Counted from the first letter of the stretch, positions 50,298-59,635 are shown. The stretch: 64,000 nucleotides of DNA from Mucilaginibacter sp. PAMB04168 (GCF_039634365.2 NZ_CP155079.2:2976001-3040000); one strand, 5' to 3'. Notes: generated by a model from the sequence alone, not told the origin. Numbers and translations: made by a program.

Positions 50298-51535
50298 ACC
50301 TTTTTAAATACCACTACAGCATTATGGCCACCAAAACCAAAGGTATTGCTCATGGCTATATTAACGGTTTTTTCTACAGCGTCGCCGGTTACTATACGCA
50401 GGCCAACAGGCAATTGGGAGTCTAAAGTAGTGGTGTTAATAGTAGGCGGCACCAAGTTGTCGGTTACTGCTTTTACAGAAATTATAGCCTCCACCGCACC
50501 GGCAGCACCCAGTAAATGCCCCGTCATGGATTTGGTAGCACTAACCGAGAGTTTGGCACTGTCGCCAAAGGCGGAATAGATAGCTTTTGCCTCACTAATG
50601 TCACCAACCGGGGTTGACGTAGCGTGGGCATTCAGGTAATCTACGTCGTTGTGTGTTAAGCCGGCATCTTGCAAAGCCAGCTCCATTGCTTTAATAGCTC
50701 CTTTACCCTCGGGGTGTGTTGCAGTAATGTGGTAAGCATCCCCAGTCATCGACGACCCTGCAATTTCTGCATAAATGGTTGCACCGCGTTGTTTCGCATG
50801 CTCATACTCTTCCAATACCAATACACCTGCACCCTCACCCATCACAAAACCATCGCGCTCAACATCAAACGGTCTTGAAGCCGCCTCTGGATCGGTATTA
50901 CGGGTTGATAAGGCCTTTAGCGCATTATACCCGCCAATAGAGCCCTCGGTTATAGGCGCATCTGCACCACCAGTAACAACAATTTTGGCTTTTCCCCAAC
51001 GTATGTAGTTCAGCGCATCCATAATGGCGCTATTGGCGCTGGCACAGGCCGATACTGTGGTGAAGTTAATACCCATTAAGCCATACTTTATGGATATTAA
51101 CCCTGATGCCATGTTAACCAGCGTTTTGGGAATAAAGAACGGGTTAAAATGCGGCTCATGATTGGTTGCTGAATACTCTTTGATCTGCTGCTCGAAAGTC
51201 TCAAAACCACCCTGTGCCGACCCGAAAATTACACCCACATCATAGGGTGACATCGCATTAATGTCAAATCCTGAGTCTTCGATAGCCTGTTTAGCAGCAA
51301 TGAGGGCGTACTGAGTAAACAGGTCATTACGTTTTACTTCGCCTTTGTCCAGATACTGCGCTGTATGAAAATCATCGGGCAGCTGTGATGCGAATTGTGT
51401 TTTAAACTTTGATGTATCGAAACGGGTTATTGCTTTTGCGCCGCTTCTTCCATTTTTAATGTTGTTCCAGAAAGTGGCTACATCAGTTCCTAACGACGAA
51501 ACCACGCCCATTCCTGTAATTACTACTCTTTTCAT
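50294..51535 (-). CDS. fabF: 3-oxoacyl-ACP synthase II
   Basis: A 413-residue thiolase-fold condensing enzyme. The catalytic Cys lies in VSACASANSAI, and the two His in NAHATSTPVGD and MTGHLLGAAGAV. It extends acyl-ACP with malonyl-ACP in fatty-acid synthesis. The length is normal. No acpP or rnc gene adjoins it, so it is separate from the common acpP-fabF-rnc cluster and may be a second copy. It is convergent with pbpC, with overlapping stop codons. Confidence 0.93.
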   Translation of the reverse strand: MKRVVITGMGVVSSLGTDVATFWNNIKNGRSGAKAITRFDTSKFKTQFASQLPDDFHTAQYLDKGEVKRNDLFTQYALIAAKQAIEDSGFDINAMSPYDVGVIFGSAQGGFETFEQQIKEYSATNHEPHFNPFFIPKTLVNMASGLISIKYGLMGINFTTVSACASANSAIMDALNYIRWGKAKIVVTGGADAPITEGSIGGYNALKALSTRNTDPEAASRPFDVERDGFVMGEGAGVLVLEEYEHAKQRGATIYAEIAGSSMTGDAYHITATHPEGKGAIKAMELALQDAGLTHNDVDYLNAHATSTPVGDISEAKAIYSAFGDSAKLSVSATKSMTGHLLGAAGAVEAIISVKAVTDNLVPPTINTTTLDSQLPVGLRIVTGDAVEKTVNIAMSNTFGFGGHNAVVVFKKV

Positions 51536-51635
51536 TCTTATTATTCCGGTAGCGCATTAAGCTTATACGCACCGTTATTATGGTTTATACTTCCTATTCT
51601 ATCTGATAAACGATTACTATAAACACGAACGTCTA

Positions 51636-52583
51636 TCACTTCAACAAAACCTTGGTTGCGCCATATCCAAATTTTTCTTTACGGGCATCCATAAATGTTT
51701 GAACCTTTTGATGCTTGCTCAATTGCTTATGCAACTCATTTCTAAGCGTGCCGTTACCAGCACCGTGTATAAATGTTATCTCAGGCAATTGATGAACTAT
51801 CGCCGCGTCAAGCGCCTTTTTGAAATGCTCAAGCTGCACACGCAAAATCTCCTGGCTACCCATAAAGTGATGATCCTGGCGCAGCTTTTCTATATGTAAA
51901 TCTACTTCACTTAAAGGTTTCTCCACCTCCTGTTTCTCGACAGCAGGTTTAAAAAAGCTTTCTTTAAGCTTCTCGGCATCTATAACCATTTCCGGCTCGT
52001 CCAGCCGTATGAGCCAACCTTGTTGATTGATGACTGGCAAAGGCTTTTTAGCGCCTGCAAAATCTTTGGCTTTAAACTTATCGCTGAAAACTAAAGGCTG
52101 CGCAGGCTTCATATCTTGCTGGGTATAAAATAAAATCTGCAAGTTAAATTTAGGCCACACTTGTATATCAGCCAATTGAGCGGAGTAAATAGCAGTAGCG
52201 GATTTTGGCTGCAGTATACCGATAAACTCCCCTTTAAATTGCTGCTTTTCGGTAATCAATGTAACCATCAATTGGTATGACGTTTCATTAATCAAATGAA
52301 AGTGTACAACGGAGGCTGCCTTAACATCACTTACAACGCCCAGGTAAACACCATTTGTTTTAAATTCACCAGCCGGTACAGCCAACGTTCCGCGCACGTC
52401 ACCGCCAGACGCCTGGCTGCCAGATTGGTGGCCGTGCACCGTCGTAACCTTACTAGCCAAAACTGGTATTTCAAAATCATCATCGCCAGTTACGCCAATC
52501 ATTTGCTCGTCAAAAATGCGGGTCACATATCCTTCTCGCCTTTCATCAACAAATCGCACAAAATCTCCAAGCTTATATTTCAT
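51636..52583 (-). CDS. DUF2027 and Smr domain protein
   Basis: A 315-residue cytoplasmic protein. The N-terminal part (about 1-60, KYKLGDFVRFVDERREGYVTRI) looks like a small beta-barrel, followed by the DUF2027 region (to about 200). The C-terminus is a Smr domain (about 225-315) with DLHIEKL and the nuclease-type motif IHGAGNGTLRNEL. Smr domains are associated with nicking endonuclease activity or RNA cleavage in MutS2-like proteins; the cellular role of this Bacteroidota architecture is not known. A TTG-N23-TACCTTTG promoter-like pair lies 22 nt upstream. Confidence 0.88.
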   Translation of the reverse strand: MKYKLGDFVRFVDERREGYVTRIFDEQMIGVTGDDDFEIPVLASKVTTVHGHQSGSQASGGDVRGTLAVPAGEFKTNGVYLGVVSDVKAASVVHFHLINETSYQLMVTLITEKQQFKGEFIGILQPKSATAIYSAQLADIQVWPKFNLQILFYTQQDMKPAQPLVFSDKFKAKDFAGAKKPLPVINQQGWLIRLDEPEMVIDAEKLKESFFKPAVEKQEVEKPLSEVDLHIEKLRQDHHFMGSQEILRVQLEHFKKALDAAIVHQLPEITFIHGAGNGTLRNELHKQLSKHQKVQTFMDARKEKFGYGATKVLLK

Positions 52584-52604
52584 ATTGTAAAAAATTTACA
52601 GGCG

Positions 52605-52638
52605 CAAAGGTAATGTAATAAGTAATTGTTTATCACAA
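52605..52638 (-). promoter_or_regulatory. Candidate promoter of the DUF2027-Smr gene
   Basis: On the minus strand TTG (52638-52636) and TACCTTTG (52612-52605) are spaced by 23 nt, at the upper limit for Bacteroidota -33/-7 elements. The -7 is a full TAnnTTTG match and lies 22 nt from the start codon. Confidence 0.45.
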
Positions 52639-52697
52639 CTTGAGTAACATCCTATTAATATTCACATTAAAATGATTTAACATATCATATAAAGCAT

Positions 52698-52705
52698 TAA
52701 TTTTG
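52698..52705 (+). promoter_or_regulatory. Candidate -7 element of the PAP2_C gene
   Basis: TAATTTTG matches TAnnTTTG and lies 22 nt before the GTG start at 52728. A TTTA 20 nt upstream is only a poor -33. Confidence 0.35.
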
Positions 52706-52727
52706 CAAGCCTTATTTAATTTGAACG

Positions 52728-53393
52728 GTGAGCCGAAACGCAACAATATCATTAAGAAAAAACTGGAAAGCTACCTGGGCTTGTACATCGCAACGTTCGC
52801 TGATGGTAACGGGGTCGGTGATTGTGGCCATTATATTATCGGCCATGCCTCACTTTTTTCAGTACATTGAAAAACGCCCGGGCATACAACTGCACGATTG
52901 GGTGCTAGCTCAAATCCCTCCTACCGATGTATCGCTTTATATATTCCTTATAATTTGGGGTATGGGCTTATTAACTTTGGTACGGGCTATTCAGTCGCCT
53001 GCTATTTACGTACGTTATATATGGTTGTATATAGTGATATGCCTAACCCGGTTACTTACTATAACGTTAGTGCCACTTGCAGCCCCAGCCGGACTGGTTG
53101 AGCTTGTTGACCCTATAACCGGCATATTTTACGGCCATACCGTTGTTACCAAAGACTTGTTTTACTCAGGTCATACATCTACGTTAATTACAATGTATTT
53201 TTGCTTAACCAAAAAAAGCGACCGCATTTTATCCATAATAGCAACTGTAGCGGTGGGCTGTTTATTGCTGGTACAACACGTGCATTATACGATTGATGTA
53301 TTGGCGGCCCCGGTTTTTGTTTACCTGTTAAACCGGATTATGACAAATACTTTGTTTTACAATCAAAATTTTAATCAGACACAACAGCCATAA
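52728..53393 (+). CDS. Sphingomyelin-synthase-like PAP2_C membrane phosphotransferase
   Basis: A 221-residue protein with about six membrane helices. It starts with GTG. The catalytic triad of sphingomyelin synthase and related enzymes can be placed: His149 in KDLFYSGHTSTL, and His186 and Asp190 in HVHYTIDVLAAP. The eukaryotic enzymes transfer a phospho-headgroup from a phospholipid to ceramide. Bacteroidota make sphingolipids, so a headgroup transferase for (dihydro)ceramide is a plausible role, but phosphatase activity on another lipid is also possible. It ends at a strong terminator whose stem includes its stop codon. Confidence 0.8.
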   Translation: MSRNATISLRKNWKATWACTSQRSLMVTGSVIVAIILSAMPHFFQYIEKRPGIQLHDWVLAQIPPTDVSLYIFLIIWGMGLLTLVRAIQSPAIYVRYIWLYIVICLTRLLTITLVPLAAPAGLVELVDPITGIFYGHTVVTKDLFYSGHTSTLITMYFCLTKKSDRILSIIATVAVGCLLLVQHVHYTIDVLAAPVFVYLLNRIMTNTLFYNQNFNQTQQP

Positions 53394-53432
53394 AAAAAGC
53401 GGGTTCAATTAATGAACCCGCTTTTTTTATGG
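53388..53432. terminator. Bidirectional terminator with 20-bp perfect stem
   Basis: Arms at 53388-53407 and 53413-53432 are exact inverted repeats around a 5-nt loop (attaa), with a GC core gcgggttca and A/T runs outside it. It serves the PAP2_C gene and the convergent small secreted-protein gene, and its left arm contains the TAA stop of the former. Confidence 0.9.
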
Positions 53433-53438
53433 ACCTTT

Positions 53439-53804
53439 TTACTGCGTTTTACTACGCTTTAACGTAGTAAGAAAATCTGCTCCGTTATACGTTATTTTTA
53501 ATTTGATTGAATCCTGGTAAACTTTGCCAATATGCGTGGCGGTGCTTCCGTTAAGGTCTACTTTAAAAGAGATCATGTCTTTGTCAATCTTCCCATCGGT
53601 AATATCAGCTGTACCCAGCGGTGTATCAGATGTGCCTGTGAGCTTATCGCCGTCGGCTTTAAAGTTGTAGGTTAAAGGTATATCGTTGCCATTGTAATCA
53701 ATATAACCGCTCCACTTACCGCTAACATCGGCCAATATAACGCAGAACAAAACGCCGCAAACGGCCAGCACAAAAGAGTTGAAGATTTTTGAATTCATAA
53801 TCAT
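53439..53804 (-). CDS. Small secreted beta-rich protein, unknown function
   Basis: A 121-residue protein with an N-terminal hydrophobic segment (about 7-25), then a beta-strand-rich domain starting VSGKWSGYIDYNG. The pattern of short strands (YNFKADGDKLTGTSDTPLGTADITDGKID) resembles small lipocalin-like or beta-barrel domains common as secreted proteins in this phylum. No enzyme motif is seen. ATGs at 53804 and 53798 are both usable. It stands alone and ends at the bidirectional terminator. Confidence 0.65.
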   Translation of the reverse strand: MIMNSKIFNSFVLAVCGVLFCVILADVSGKWSGYIDYNGNDIPLTYNFKADGDKLTGTSDTPLGTADITDGKIDKDMISFKVDLNGSTATHIGKVYQDSIKLKITYNGADFLTTLKRSKTQ

Positions 53805-54248
53805 TTAACCGGTTGTTTGATAAAGATATTACTAAAAATCAAAAATCCTAAATGTATTTAAACTTACCGTTGCCCCGATGTTATACTTACAGTAGCACAT
53901 CGAAATATATTTTACAAAAAACTAATTATTAAATCATTTAAAGAGGCAAGGCTATGAATGTAACCGAGTATATAACTAAACGACCTGGTGGATGAGCAAC
54001 AAGTTGAGGTTTGGTTTTAAGCAATGGCTGGCCCGCCCAATTGATTTTAAGTGCTGTAAAACAAAATACCCAAAGAGTGCTTTGATGTAAATGAGTCCTA
54101 TTACAGAGGGGAGTAAGTTGCTAGAGAATTAAGTCTACTAATCTTGTTGACAAAAAAAATGTAATTTTTACGTTGAAAGTCGTAATATCACACGTTTTAA
54201 TTAGGCACAAAGCAAATTGCGTGTACATTTGTACCGTTCAAACCAAAA
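53805..54248. other. Intergenic region without a credible gene; mqo promoter at the right end
   Basis: These 444 nt have stop codons in all frames. The part at 53990-54130 is less AT-rich than the flanks and may be a decayed gene remnant, but no product could be named. TACATTTG at 54224-54231 (plus) matches the -7 consensus and lies 18 nt before the mqo ATG. Confidence 0.4.
54224..54231 (+). promoter_or_regulatory. Candidate -7 promoter element of mqo
   Basis: TACATTTG is a full match to TAnnTTTG, 17 nt upstream of the start. The -33 region is TTAG rather than TTG. It implies a very short leader of about 10 nt. Confidence 0.45.
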
Positions 54249-55748
54249 ATGACTAACACCGAATATACACAGAAACCTGAGACTGATGTAGTACTGATTG
54301 GCGCCGGCATCATGAGCGCCACATTAGGGCTGATGCTTAAACATCTCCAGCCCAATCTTACTATAGAAATTTTTGAAAGGCTGGATGTAATGGCTGCCGA
54401 AAGCTCGGATGCTATGAACAACGCCGGCACCGGACATTCTGCTTTTTGCGAGCTTAATTACACTCCGCAACTGCAGGATGGAACTGTTGACATATCAAAG
54501 GCTATAAAGATCGCCGAACAATTTGAGGTTTCTAAGGAATTCTGGTCGTTTTTAATAGAGCAGCAGATTATACAATCTCCTAAAAACTTCATATACCCGG
54601 TTCCACACATGAGCTTTGTTTGGGGCGATGCCAATGTATCGTACCTTAAAAAGCGTTATGAAGCTCTTGTAAAGCATCATTTTTTTGCTGGCATGGAGTA
54701 TTCAGAAGATGCACAATTACTGCAGAACTGGATACCCTTAGTAATGGAAGGCCGCCAGAACGGCGAGAAGGTATCAGCTAACCGGATGGATTTAGGCACC
54801 GATGTAAACTTTGGTGCATTAACTAACAGCTTGTTTAATTACTTAAAACAACAACCTGGCGTTAACCTTCACTTGCAGCATGAAGTGCGAGACTTGTCTC
54901 GCGAAAAAGATCAAAGCTGGCGTGTAAGCGTAAAAGACCTGGCTACAGGCGCAAACCGTAAGCTTAAAGCAAAATTTGTGTTCGTAGGCGCTGGTGGTGG
55001 TGCCATTCACCTGCTGCAAAAGTCGGGCATTCCCGAGAGTAGAGGTTTTGGTGGTTTCCCTGTTAGCGGACAATGGCTTGTTTGCCATAACCAGGAAGTA
55101 ATTGAGCGCCATCAGGCGAAGGTTTATGGTAAAGCGTCGGTAGGTTCGCCGCCGATGTCGGTACCTCACCTGGATACCAGAATGATTAATGGTAAGAAGT
55201 CATTGTTATTTGGCCCTTATGCAGGTTTTTCCACCCGTTTCCTAAAAAAGGGATCGCTGTGGGACTTATTCGGATCTATTAAACCGGGCAACATCTTCCC
55301 GATGATGAAGGCTGGTATCGACAACATCCCGTTAACTCGTTATCTGATTAGCCAGGTTACGCAGTCTCAAGATGACCGTTTGGCCGCTTTGCGAGACTAT
55401 TTCCCCAATGCCAGAAAAGAAGACTGGGACCTAGACATTGCCGGACAGCGTGTGCAGGTAATCAAAAAAGACCCTAAACGTGGCGGTGTGCTCGAATTCG
55501 GCACCGAGGTTGTTACAGCAGCAGATGGTAGTATTGCAGCCTTGCTTGGCGCATCACCGGGAGCATCAACTTCTGTATCCATCATGGTGCAATTAATAGA
55601 GCGTTGCTTTAAAGATCAGGCAAAAACACCTGAATGGCAGGAAAAGTTGAGAGGCATGATTCCTTCATACGGACAATCTCTATCTAAAAATGCACAACTG
55701 GCTAATGAAACACGCGAACGGACAAGTAAAATACTGGAGTTAATCTAG
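54249..55748 (+). CDS. mqo: Malate:quinone oxidoreductase
   Basis: A 499-residue FAD enzyme. The dinucleotide-binding motif is VVLIGAGIMSATLG near the N-terminus, followed by DAMNNAGTGHSAFCELNYTPQ, a strongly conserved Mqo segment. FGPYAGFSTRFLKKGS and LLGASPGASTSVSIM appear later. Mqo oxidises malate to oxaloacetate and passes electrons to the quinone pool, as a peripheral membrane protein of the TCA cycle. It is a single gene with its own promoter-like box and is followed by a strong inverted repeat. Confidence 0.96.
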   Translation: MTNTEYTQKPETDVVLIGAGIMSATLGLMLKHLQPNLTIEIFERLDVMAAESSDAMNNAGTGHSAFCELNYTPQLQDGTVDISKAIKIAEQFEVSKEFWSFLIEQQIIQSPKNFIYPVPHMSFVWGDANVSYLKKRYEALVKHHFFAGMEYSEDAQLLQNWIPLVMEGRQNGEKVSANRMDLGTDVNFGALTNSLFNYLKQQPGVNLHLQHEVRDLSREKDQSWRVSVKDLATGANRKLKAKFVFVGAGGGAIHLLQKSGIPESRGFGGFPVSGQWLVCHNQEVIERHQAKVYGKASVGSPPMSVPHLDTRMINGKKSLLFGPYAGFSTRFLKKGSLWDLFGSIKPGNIFPMMKAGIDNIPLTRYLISQVTQSQDDRLAALRDYFPNARKEDWDLDIAGQRVQVIKKDPKRGGVLEFGTEVVTAADGSIAALLGASPGASTSVSIMVQLIERCFKDQAKTPEWQEKLRGMIPSYGQSLSKNAQLANETRERTSKILELI

Positions 55749-55811
55749 TTATCTTCAAATACACTTGATAACTTACACAACATCTTTTATCTCGTCTTAA
55801 ACGACTGTCGG

Positions 55812-55862
55812 AAATCGTGTCAGATCATGCTCTTATATTAAATGCATGATCTGACACGATTT
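55812..55862. repeat. Perfect 19-bp inverted repeat between mqo and the radical SAM gene
   Basis: Arms 55812-55830 (aaatcgtgtcagatcatgc) and 55844-55862 are exact reverse complements around a 13-nt loop. It lies between two convergent genes, 63 nt after the mqo stop, so a shared terminator is the simplest role. It lacks the GC core and T-run of the other terminators here. Confidence 0.7.
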
Positions 55863-55934
55863 ATTGCTAATATCCTAAACGGCGCTTTTTATTTTTGATT
55901 GAGTCCAGTGCCTTTGCTCCTACACTTCATTCAC

Positions 55935-57041
55935 CTATGTCCAATACAATATTTTGGCTTGCGGGAACCGGGTGTTAATCTCATGCTCAAAGAAACTTTT
56001 CAGATATCCCATTTGCTCGCGGGTATACACGTACTTTATGCCACCGAACTTGTTACGCTTGGTAGAGCGGGTAGATTCTTCCATATCCAGGCCGGTGTTA
56101 GGGTACCAGCTCATTAATATATCCTTAGAGCCGGGGGTAAAACGGTGAGTAATCAACTCAAAAGTTAAATCTGTTTCAAAGTTCAAGTTTTGTTGTAAAT
56201 GTTCAAACAAGTCAGTGTACGCTTCTTCCCAGTTAGGTATTGGCATAATTGGCGCAAGTACCACGCCAACCGGATAACCGCCACCACCCAGCTCTTTGGG
56301 CAAAGCCATTTTGCGTAAAGCTTGTACCCGGTCTGCAACACCAGGCGTACCGCCTTCTAACCGGCGGGCCACGGCATCAGCATTTAGGCTGCACCTGAAA
56401 CGCGTTCGCCCGTTATGTTCCAAATTGATTAAATGGTCTACCGCATCAAACTTAGTTACAAAGCGCAGATGACTCATAGCGCGCTGGCCAAAAAACCTGA
56501 TGGTTTTGGCCAAACCACCGGTTATATGCTCTATGCTTAACGGATCGGTATAGCAGCTGGCTTCAAACGAAGTAATTTGGTTTAGCCGCTCAAACTTAAT
56601 AGTGTTTTCAAGAATAGCGGGCAAGTTGGCAAATACTCTGATGGCCGGCGGCCCTTGTAAACTGCCAGCCAGGTAACAATACTGGCAATGAGCAGGGCAA
56701 CCCTCGGCCAGGTGAAATTGCCAATCAGCCGATGGTGGAATGGGTCTTAAATTAAACGCGCTTTTCGGTGCGTTTACGATAGCTAAGGTATTTTTGGCTA
56801 TTTTATATGTTTCCTTGTCTGTCGCGCCACGTAAGCCTGTAATGCGGTTGTTCTTCAACAACTCAACATTAAGATTTAAAGCCTGCGCACGCTTAAATAT
56901 TTGTTGGCCGTATGGCTCGTCCATCGCATCGGGTGTGAACACCACACGCTTAGGCATCCAGGCTTTATGGCCTTTTACGTTAGTTGTTTGTATTACTTTA
57001 GCTTCCTCGTCTATTTGCTCAAGCACGTTTAGTAATTCCAT
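55935..57041 (-). CDS. Spore-photoproduct-lyase-like radical SAM protein
   Basis: About 368 residues from ATG 57041 (MELLNVLEQIDEE). The radical SAM cluster motif is CPAHCQYC (CxxxCxxC) in HLAEGCPAHCQYCYLAGS. An N-terminal domain (about 1-100) and later segments (FVTKFDAVDHLI, RFRCSLNADAVARRLEGGT) fit the SPL family. True SPL repairs a thymine dimer in spores, but this organism is not a spore former; the related bacterial proteins have no agreed substrate. It follows the cydAB genes on the same strand. An in-frame TTG at 57071 is a weaker start. Confidence 0.86.
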   Translation of the reverse strand: MELLNVLEQIDEEAKVIQTTNVKGHKAWMPKRVVFTPDAMDEPYGQQIFKRAQALNLNVELLKNNRITGLRGATDKETYKIAKNTLAIVNAPKSAFNLRPIPPSADWQFHLAEGCPAHCQYCYLAGSLQGPPAIRVFANLPAILENTIKFERLNQITSFEASCYTDPLSIEHITGGLAKTIRFFGQRAMSHLRFVTKFDAVDHLINLEHNGRTRFRCSLNADAVARRLEGGTPGVADRVQALRKMALPKELGGGGYPVGVVLAPIMPIPNWEEAYTDLFEHLQQNLNFETDLTFELITHRFTPGSKDILMSWYPNTGLDMEESTRSTKRNKFGGIKYVYTREQMGYLKSFFEHEINTRFPQAKILYWT

Positions 57042-57127
57042 GGTATGCTTTTCACAAATAGCATTCCACAATTAGTGCGTAACTGTATTTTATCAAGCAA
57101 TTAATAAAGATGTCGTACTAATTACAA

Positions 57128-58156
57128 TTAAGATTTCAAGTGTCCATCCTCAACAAAGCGATCCTTTTGAAAGCTATAATACAAGTAAAATAAGGCGGGC
57201 AATATAAACAAACTACCAATTATCAAAGCCCAACCCAGTGCTTGCATAGTAGCATTGGGTGCTTGGTGCTTAAATAGTGACAGGTGTTCGCCATCTTTGA
57301 GAATCAGAAAGTCGGGAAAGTGAACATAAGTGATTGCCAGCAAAATCATGCTGGCCTGAAAGCCAGCTAAAATCCTGGGCATTATTGTTTTACCCCTACC
57401 AACCAGTATCCACAAAACCAAGAGGGATATAGATGCTGCAATAACAGCTGTTAGGCCTATCGTGTTGCCCAAAATCCAACGTATAAGCGGAATATTGTCA
57501 TGCCAGGCAGCTGTAAATACTAGCGCACCACATACAACCGCAATAATATTCCAGTTTCTGGCTTTCCGGATAAAATCGCGTTTATCCTCGTCATTCTTGG
57601 CTTCACCAATGAGATAAATAGAAGCCAGAAACCCACATAAAGCTACGGTAAATAAACCAATAGCAACCGAAAACCAATTAAGCCAAACGAACACATAGGC
57701 AGACAGGAAGTTGGTCGAGGACGGGTTGATTTGCCCTGAGATAGCGCTACCTGCAATGATGCCTAAAAATAGCGGTGTGATAAAGCTTGATAATAAAAAA
57801 ATACGATTATAAATGCCCTGCATATTGTCAACTACAGCATCGTAATTTCGGAATACGAATGCCGTGCCCCGCGCCGTAATGCCAATAAGCATAATAACAA
57901 GCGGTATATGCAGATAGATAGACATGGTACTGTAAATGAGCGGAAAACCAACAAACAAGATAACCACAGCAATGATTAACCACATGTGATTAGCTTCCCA
58001 AATAGGGCCTATTGCCTGGTAAGCTGCTTTGCGGGTACGGCTACGATTAGCGGGCGTACTAAACAGCTCAATAATACCAGCACCAAAATCGGCACCACCC
58101 AACACCAGGTAAAGCAAAATAGCAAGCCACAAAAAGCCGATGATAACGTATTCCAT
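57128..58156 (-). CDS. cydB: Cytochrome bd oxidase subunit II
   Basis: A 342-residue membrane protein with about eight to nine helices. The N-terminus MEYVIIGFLWLAILLYLVLGGADFGAGI and YQAIGPIWEANHMWLI are conserved CydB segments. It forms the second subunit of the bd-type quinol oxidase, which reduces oxygen with high affinity. It begins 2 nt after cydA. Confidence 0.95.
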   Translation of the reverse strand: MEYVIIGFLWLAILLYLVLGGADFGAGIIELFSTPANRSRTRKAAYQAIGPIWEANHMWLIIAVVILFVGFPLIYSTMSIYLHIPLVIMLIGITARGTAFVFRNYDAVVDNMQGIYNRIFLLSSFITPLFLGIIAGSAISGQINPSSTNFLSAYVFVWLNWFSVAIGLFTVALCGFLASIYLIGEAKNDEDKRDFIRKARNWNIIAVVCGALVFTAAWHDNIPLIRWILGNTIGLTAVIAASISLLVLWILVGRGKTIMPRILAGFQASMILLAITYVHFPDFLILKDGEHLSLFKHQAPNATMQALGWALIIGSLFILPALFYLYYSFQKDRFVEDGHLKS

Positions 58157-58158
58157 AA

Positions 58159-59496
58159 TTATGACTGGCTTAAAGTTAGATTTTCGGGTTGTTTGTCATA
58201 TAACTGCGGCACCATTTTAATTTGGCGGTACAACAGAAAAACTACCACAATACTTAGCGAAATGTAAATAGCTGTAAAAACGTAAAAAGACCATGCTATA
58301 CCAGGCATTGGCGTAACAGCATCGGCAGTACGCATAACACCATGAATAATCCACGGCTGGCGTCCAATTTCAGTAACCATCCAACCCGCTTCAACCGCAA
58401 TAAAGCCTGTTGGTATTGCAATAATAAATAAACGCAACAGCCAGTTGCTATTTAACCAGTGCTTTTTAAACCATACGGCTATTAAATACAATACACCAAC
58501 CAGCATCATAAACATGCCCAACCCCACCATTACCTGAAACGAATAATGTGTGACGGCTATGGGTGGCTGATCTTTCTCCGGTATTTGATCTAATCCCTTT
58601 ACCGGCTGATGAAAATTATCATACACCAGGAAACTGAGCATGCCCGGAATTTCCAGTCCATAATTTACTTTTTTAGCCTTTACATCTGGAATACCTCCTA
58701 TTACCAGTGGCGATGCGGGCTGTGTATGAAAGTATGCTTCCATAGCAGCCAGTTTTGCGGGCTGACGTTTAGCTACGCTTTTAGCAGCCACGTCGCCGGC
58801 TAAGGGTTGTAAAAGGGCTGCAACCGCAGCAAAGCCGGCGGCAATTTTAAATGCCTGCTGATGAAAAACCACATTGCGTTTACGTACAATCATTAACGCA
58901 TGCACACCTGCTACCGCAAAACCGGTTGAGGCAAAGGCGGCTAATGTCATATGCAAAGCTTCGGGCAACCATGCCTGGTTAAACATGGCTTTCATAGGAT
59001 CGATGTTGGTGTATTGCCCATTTATATAATCAAACCCGGCGGGGCTGTTCATCCAGGCATTAGCGGCTACTACCAAAATACCTGAGGCCAATCCGCTAAC
59101 GCCTACAACTACGCCTGTAAACCAATGGAATAATGGATTTAGCCGTTCCCATCCATATAAAAAGAACCCAAGCGCAATAGCTTCTATAAAAAAAGCTGTG
59201 CCCTCAAGCGAGAACGGCATACCGAAAATGGGGCCTGCATGCTGCATAAATTTAGGCCATAGCAAACCCAACTCAAACGACAAAATAGTGCCCGACACTG
59301 CTCCTGTGGCAAAGAAAATTGCAACGCCTTTGCTCCAGGCCTTCGCTATATTTTTGTGATTAACATCTTTGGTTTTTAGCCACCGGTAATGGGCAACCGC
59401 CATAAAAAACGGCATAACCATACCAATACAGGCGTAAATAATGTGAAACCCCAGCGAAAGGGCCATTTGTGAGCGGGCTGCTAAAAAATCATCCAT
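58159..59496 (-). CDS. cydA: Cytochrome bd oxidase subunit I
   Basis: A 445-residue membrane protein carrying the haem-binding helices, starting MDDFLAARSQMALSLGFHIIYACIGM with the conserved haem-ligand His. GSAF-like LEGTAFFIEAIALGFFLYGWERL and the periplasmic GRQPWIIHGVMRT are typical. The quinol-binding loop is short, as in other bacteria with compact CydA. No cydX or cydCD gene is adjacent. Confidence 0.95.
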   Translation of the reverse strand: MDDFLAARSQMALSLGFHIIYACIGMVMPFFMAVAHYRWLKTKDVNHKNIAKAWSKGVAIFFATGAVSGTILSFELGLLWPKFMQHAGPIFGMPFSLEGTAFFIEAIALGFFLYGWERLNPLFHWFTGVVVGVSGLASGILVVAANAWMNSPAGFDYINGQYTNIDPMKAMFNQAWLPEALHMTLAAFASTGFAVAGVHALMIVRKRNVVFHQQAFKIAAGFAAVAALLQPLAGDVAAKSVAKRQPAKLAAMEAYFHTQPASPLVIGGIPDVKAKKVNYGLEIPGMLSFLVYDNFHQPVKGLDQIPEKDQPPIAVTHYSFQVMVGLGMFMMLVGVLYLIAVWFKKHWLNSNWLLRLFIIAIPTGFIAVEAGWMVTEIGRQPWIIHGVMRTADAVTPMPGIAWSFYVFTAIYISLSIVVVFLLYRQIKMVPQLYDKQPENLTLSQS

Positions 59497-59635
59497 TTAA
59501 TAAGCGATTTATGTACAGCTAAATTACTGGCAATCAATATCAGTGCCGCTACTTTTTTTTAATTATATTGATTATATATTGCAAATAATTACAAACTGGA
59601 AAGAGTTTGGCACAAGAGCCATACTCTACTCGAAA

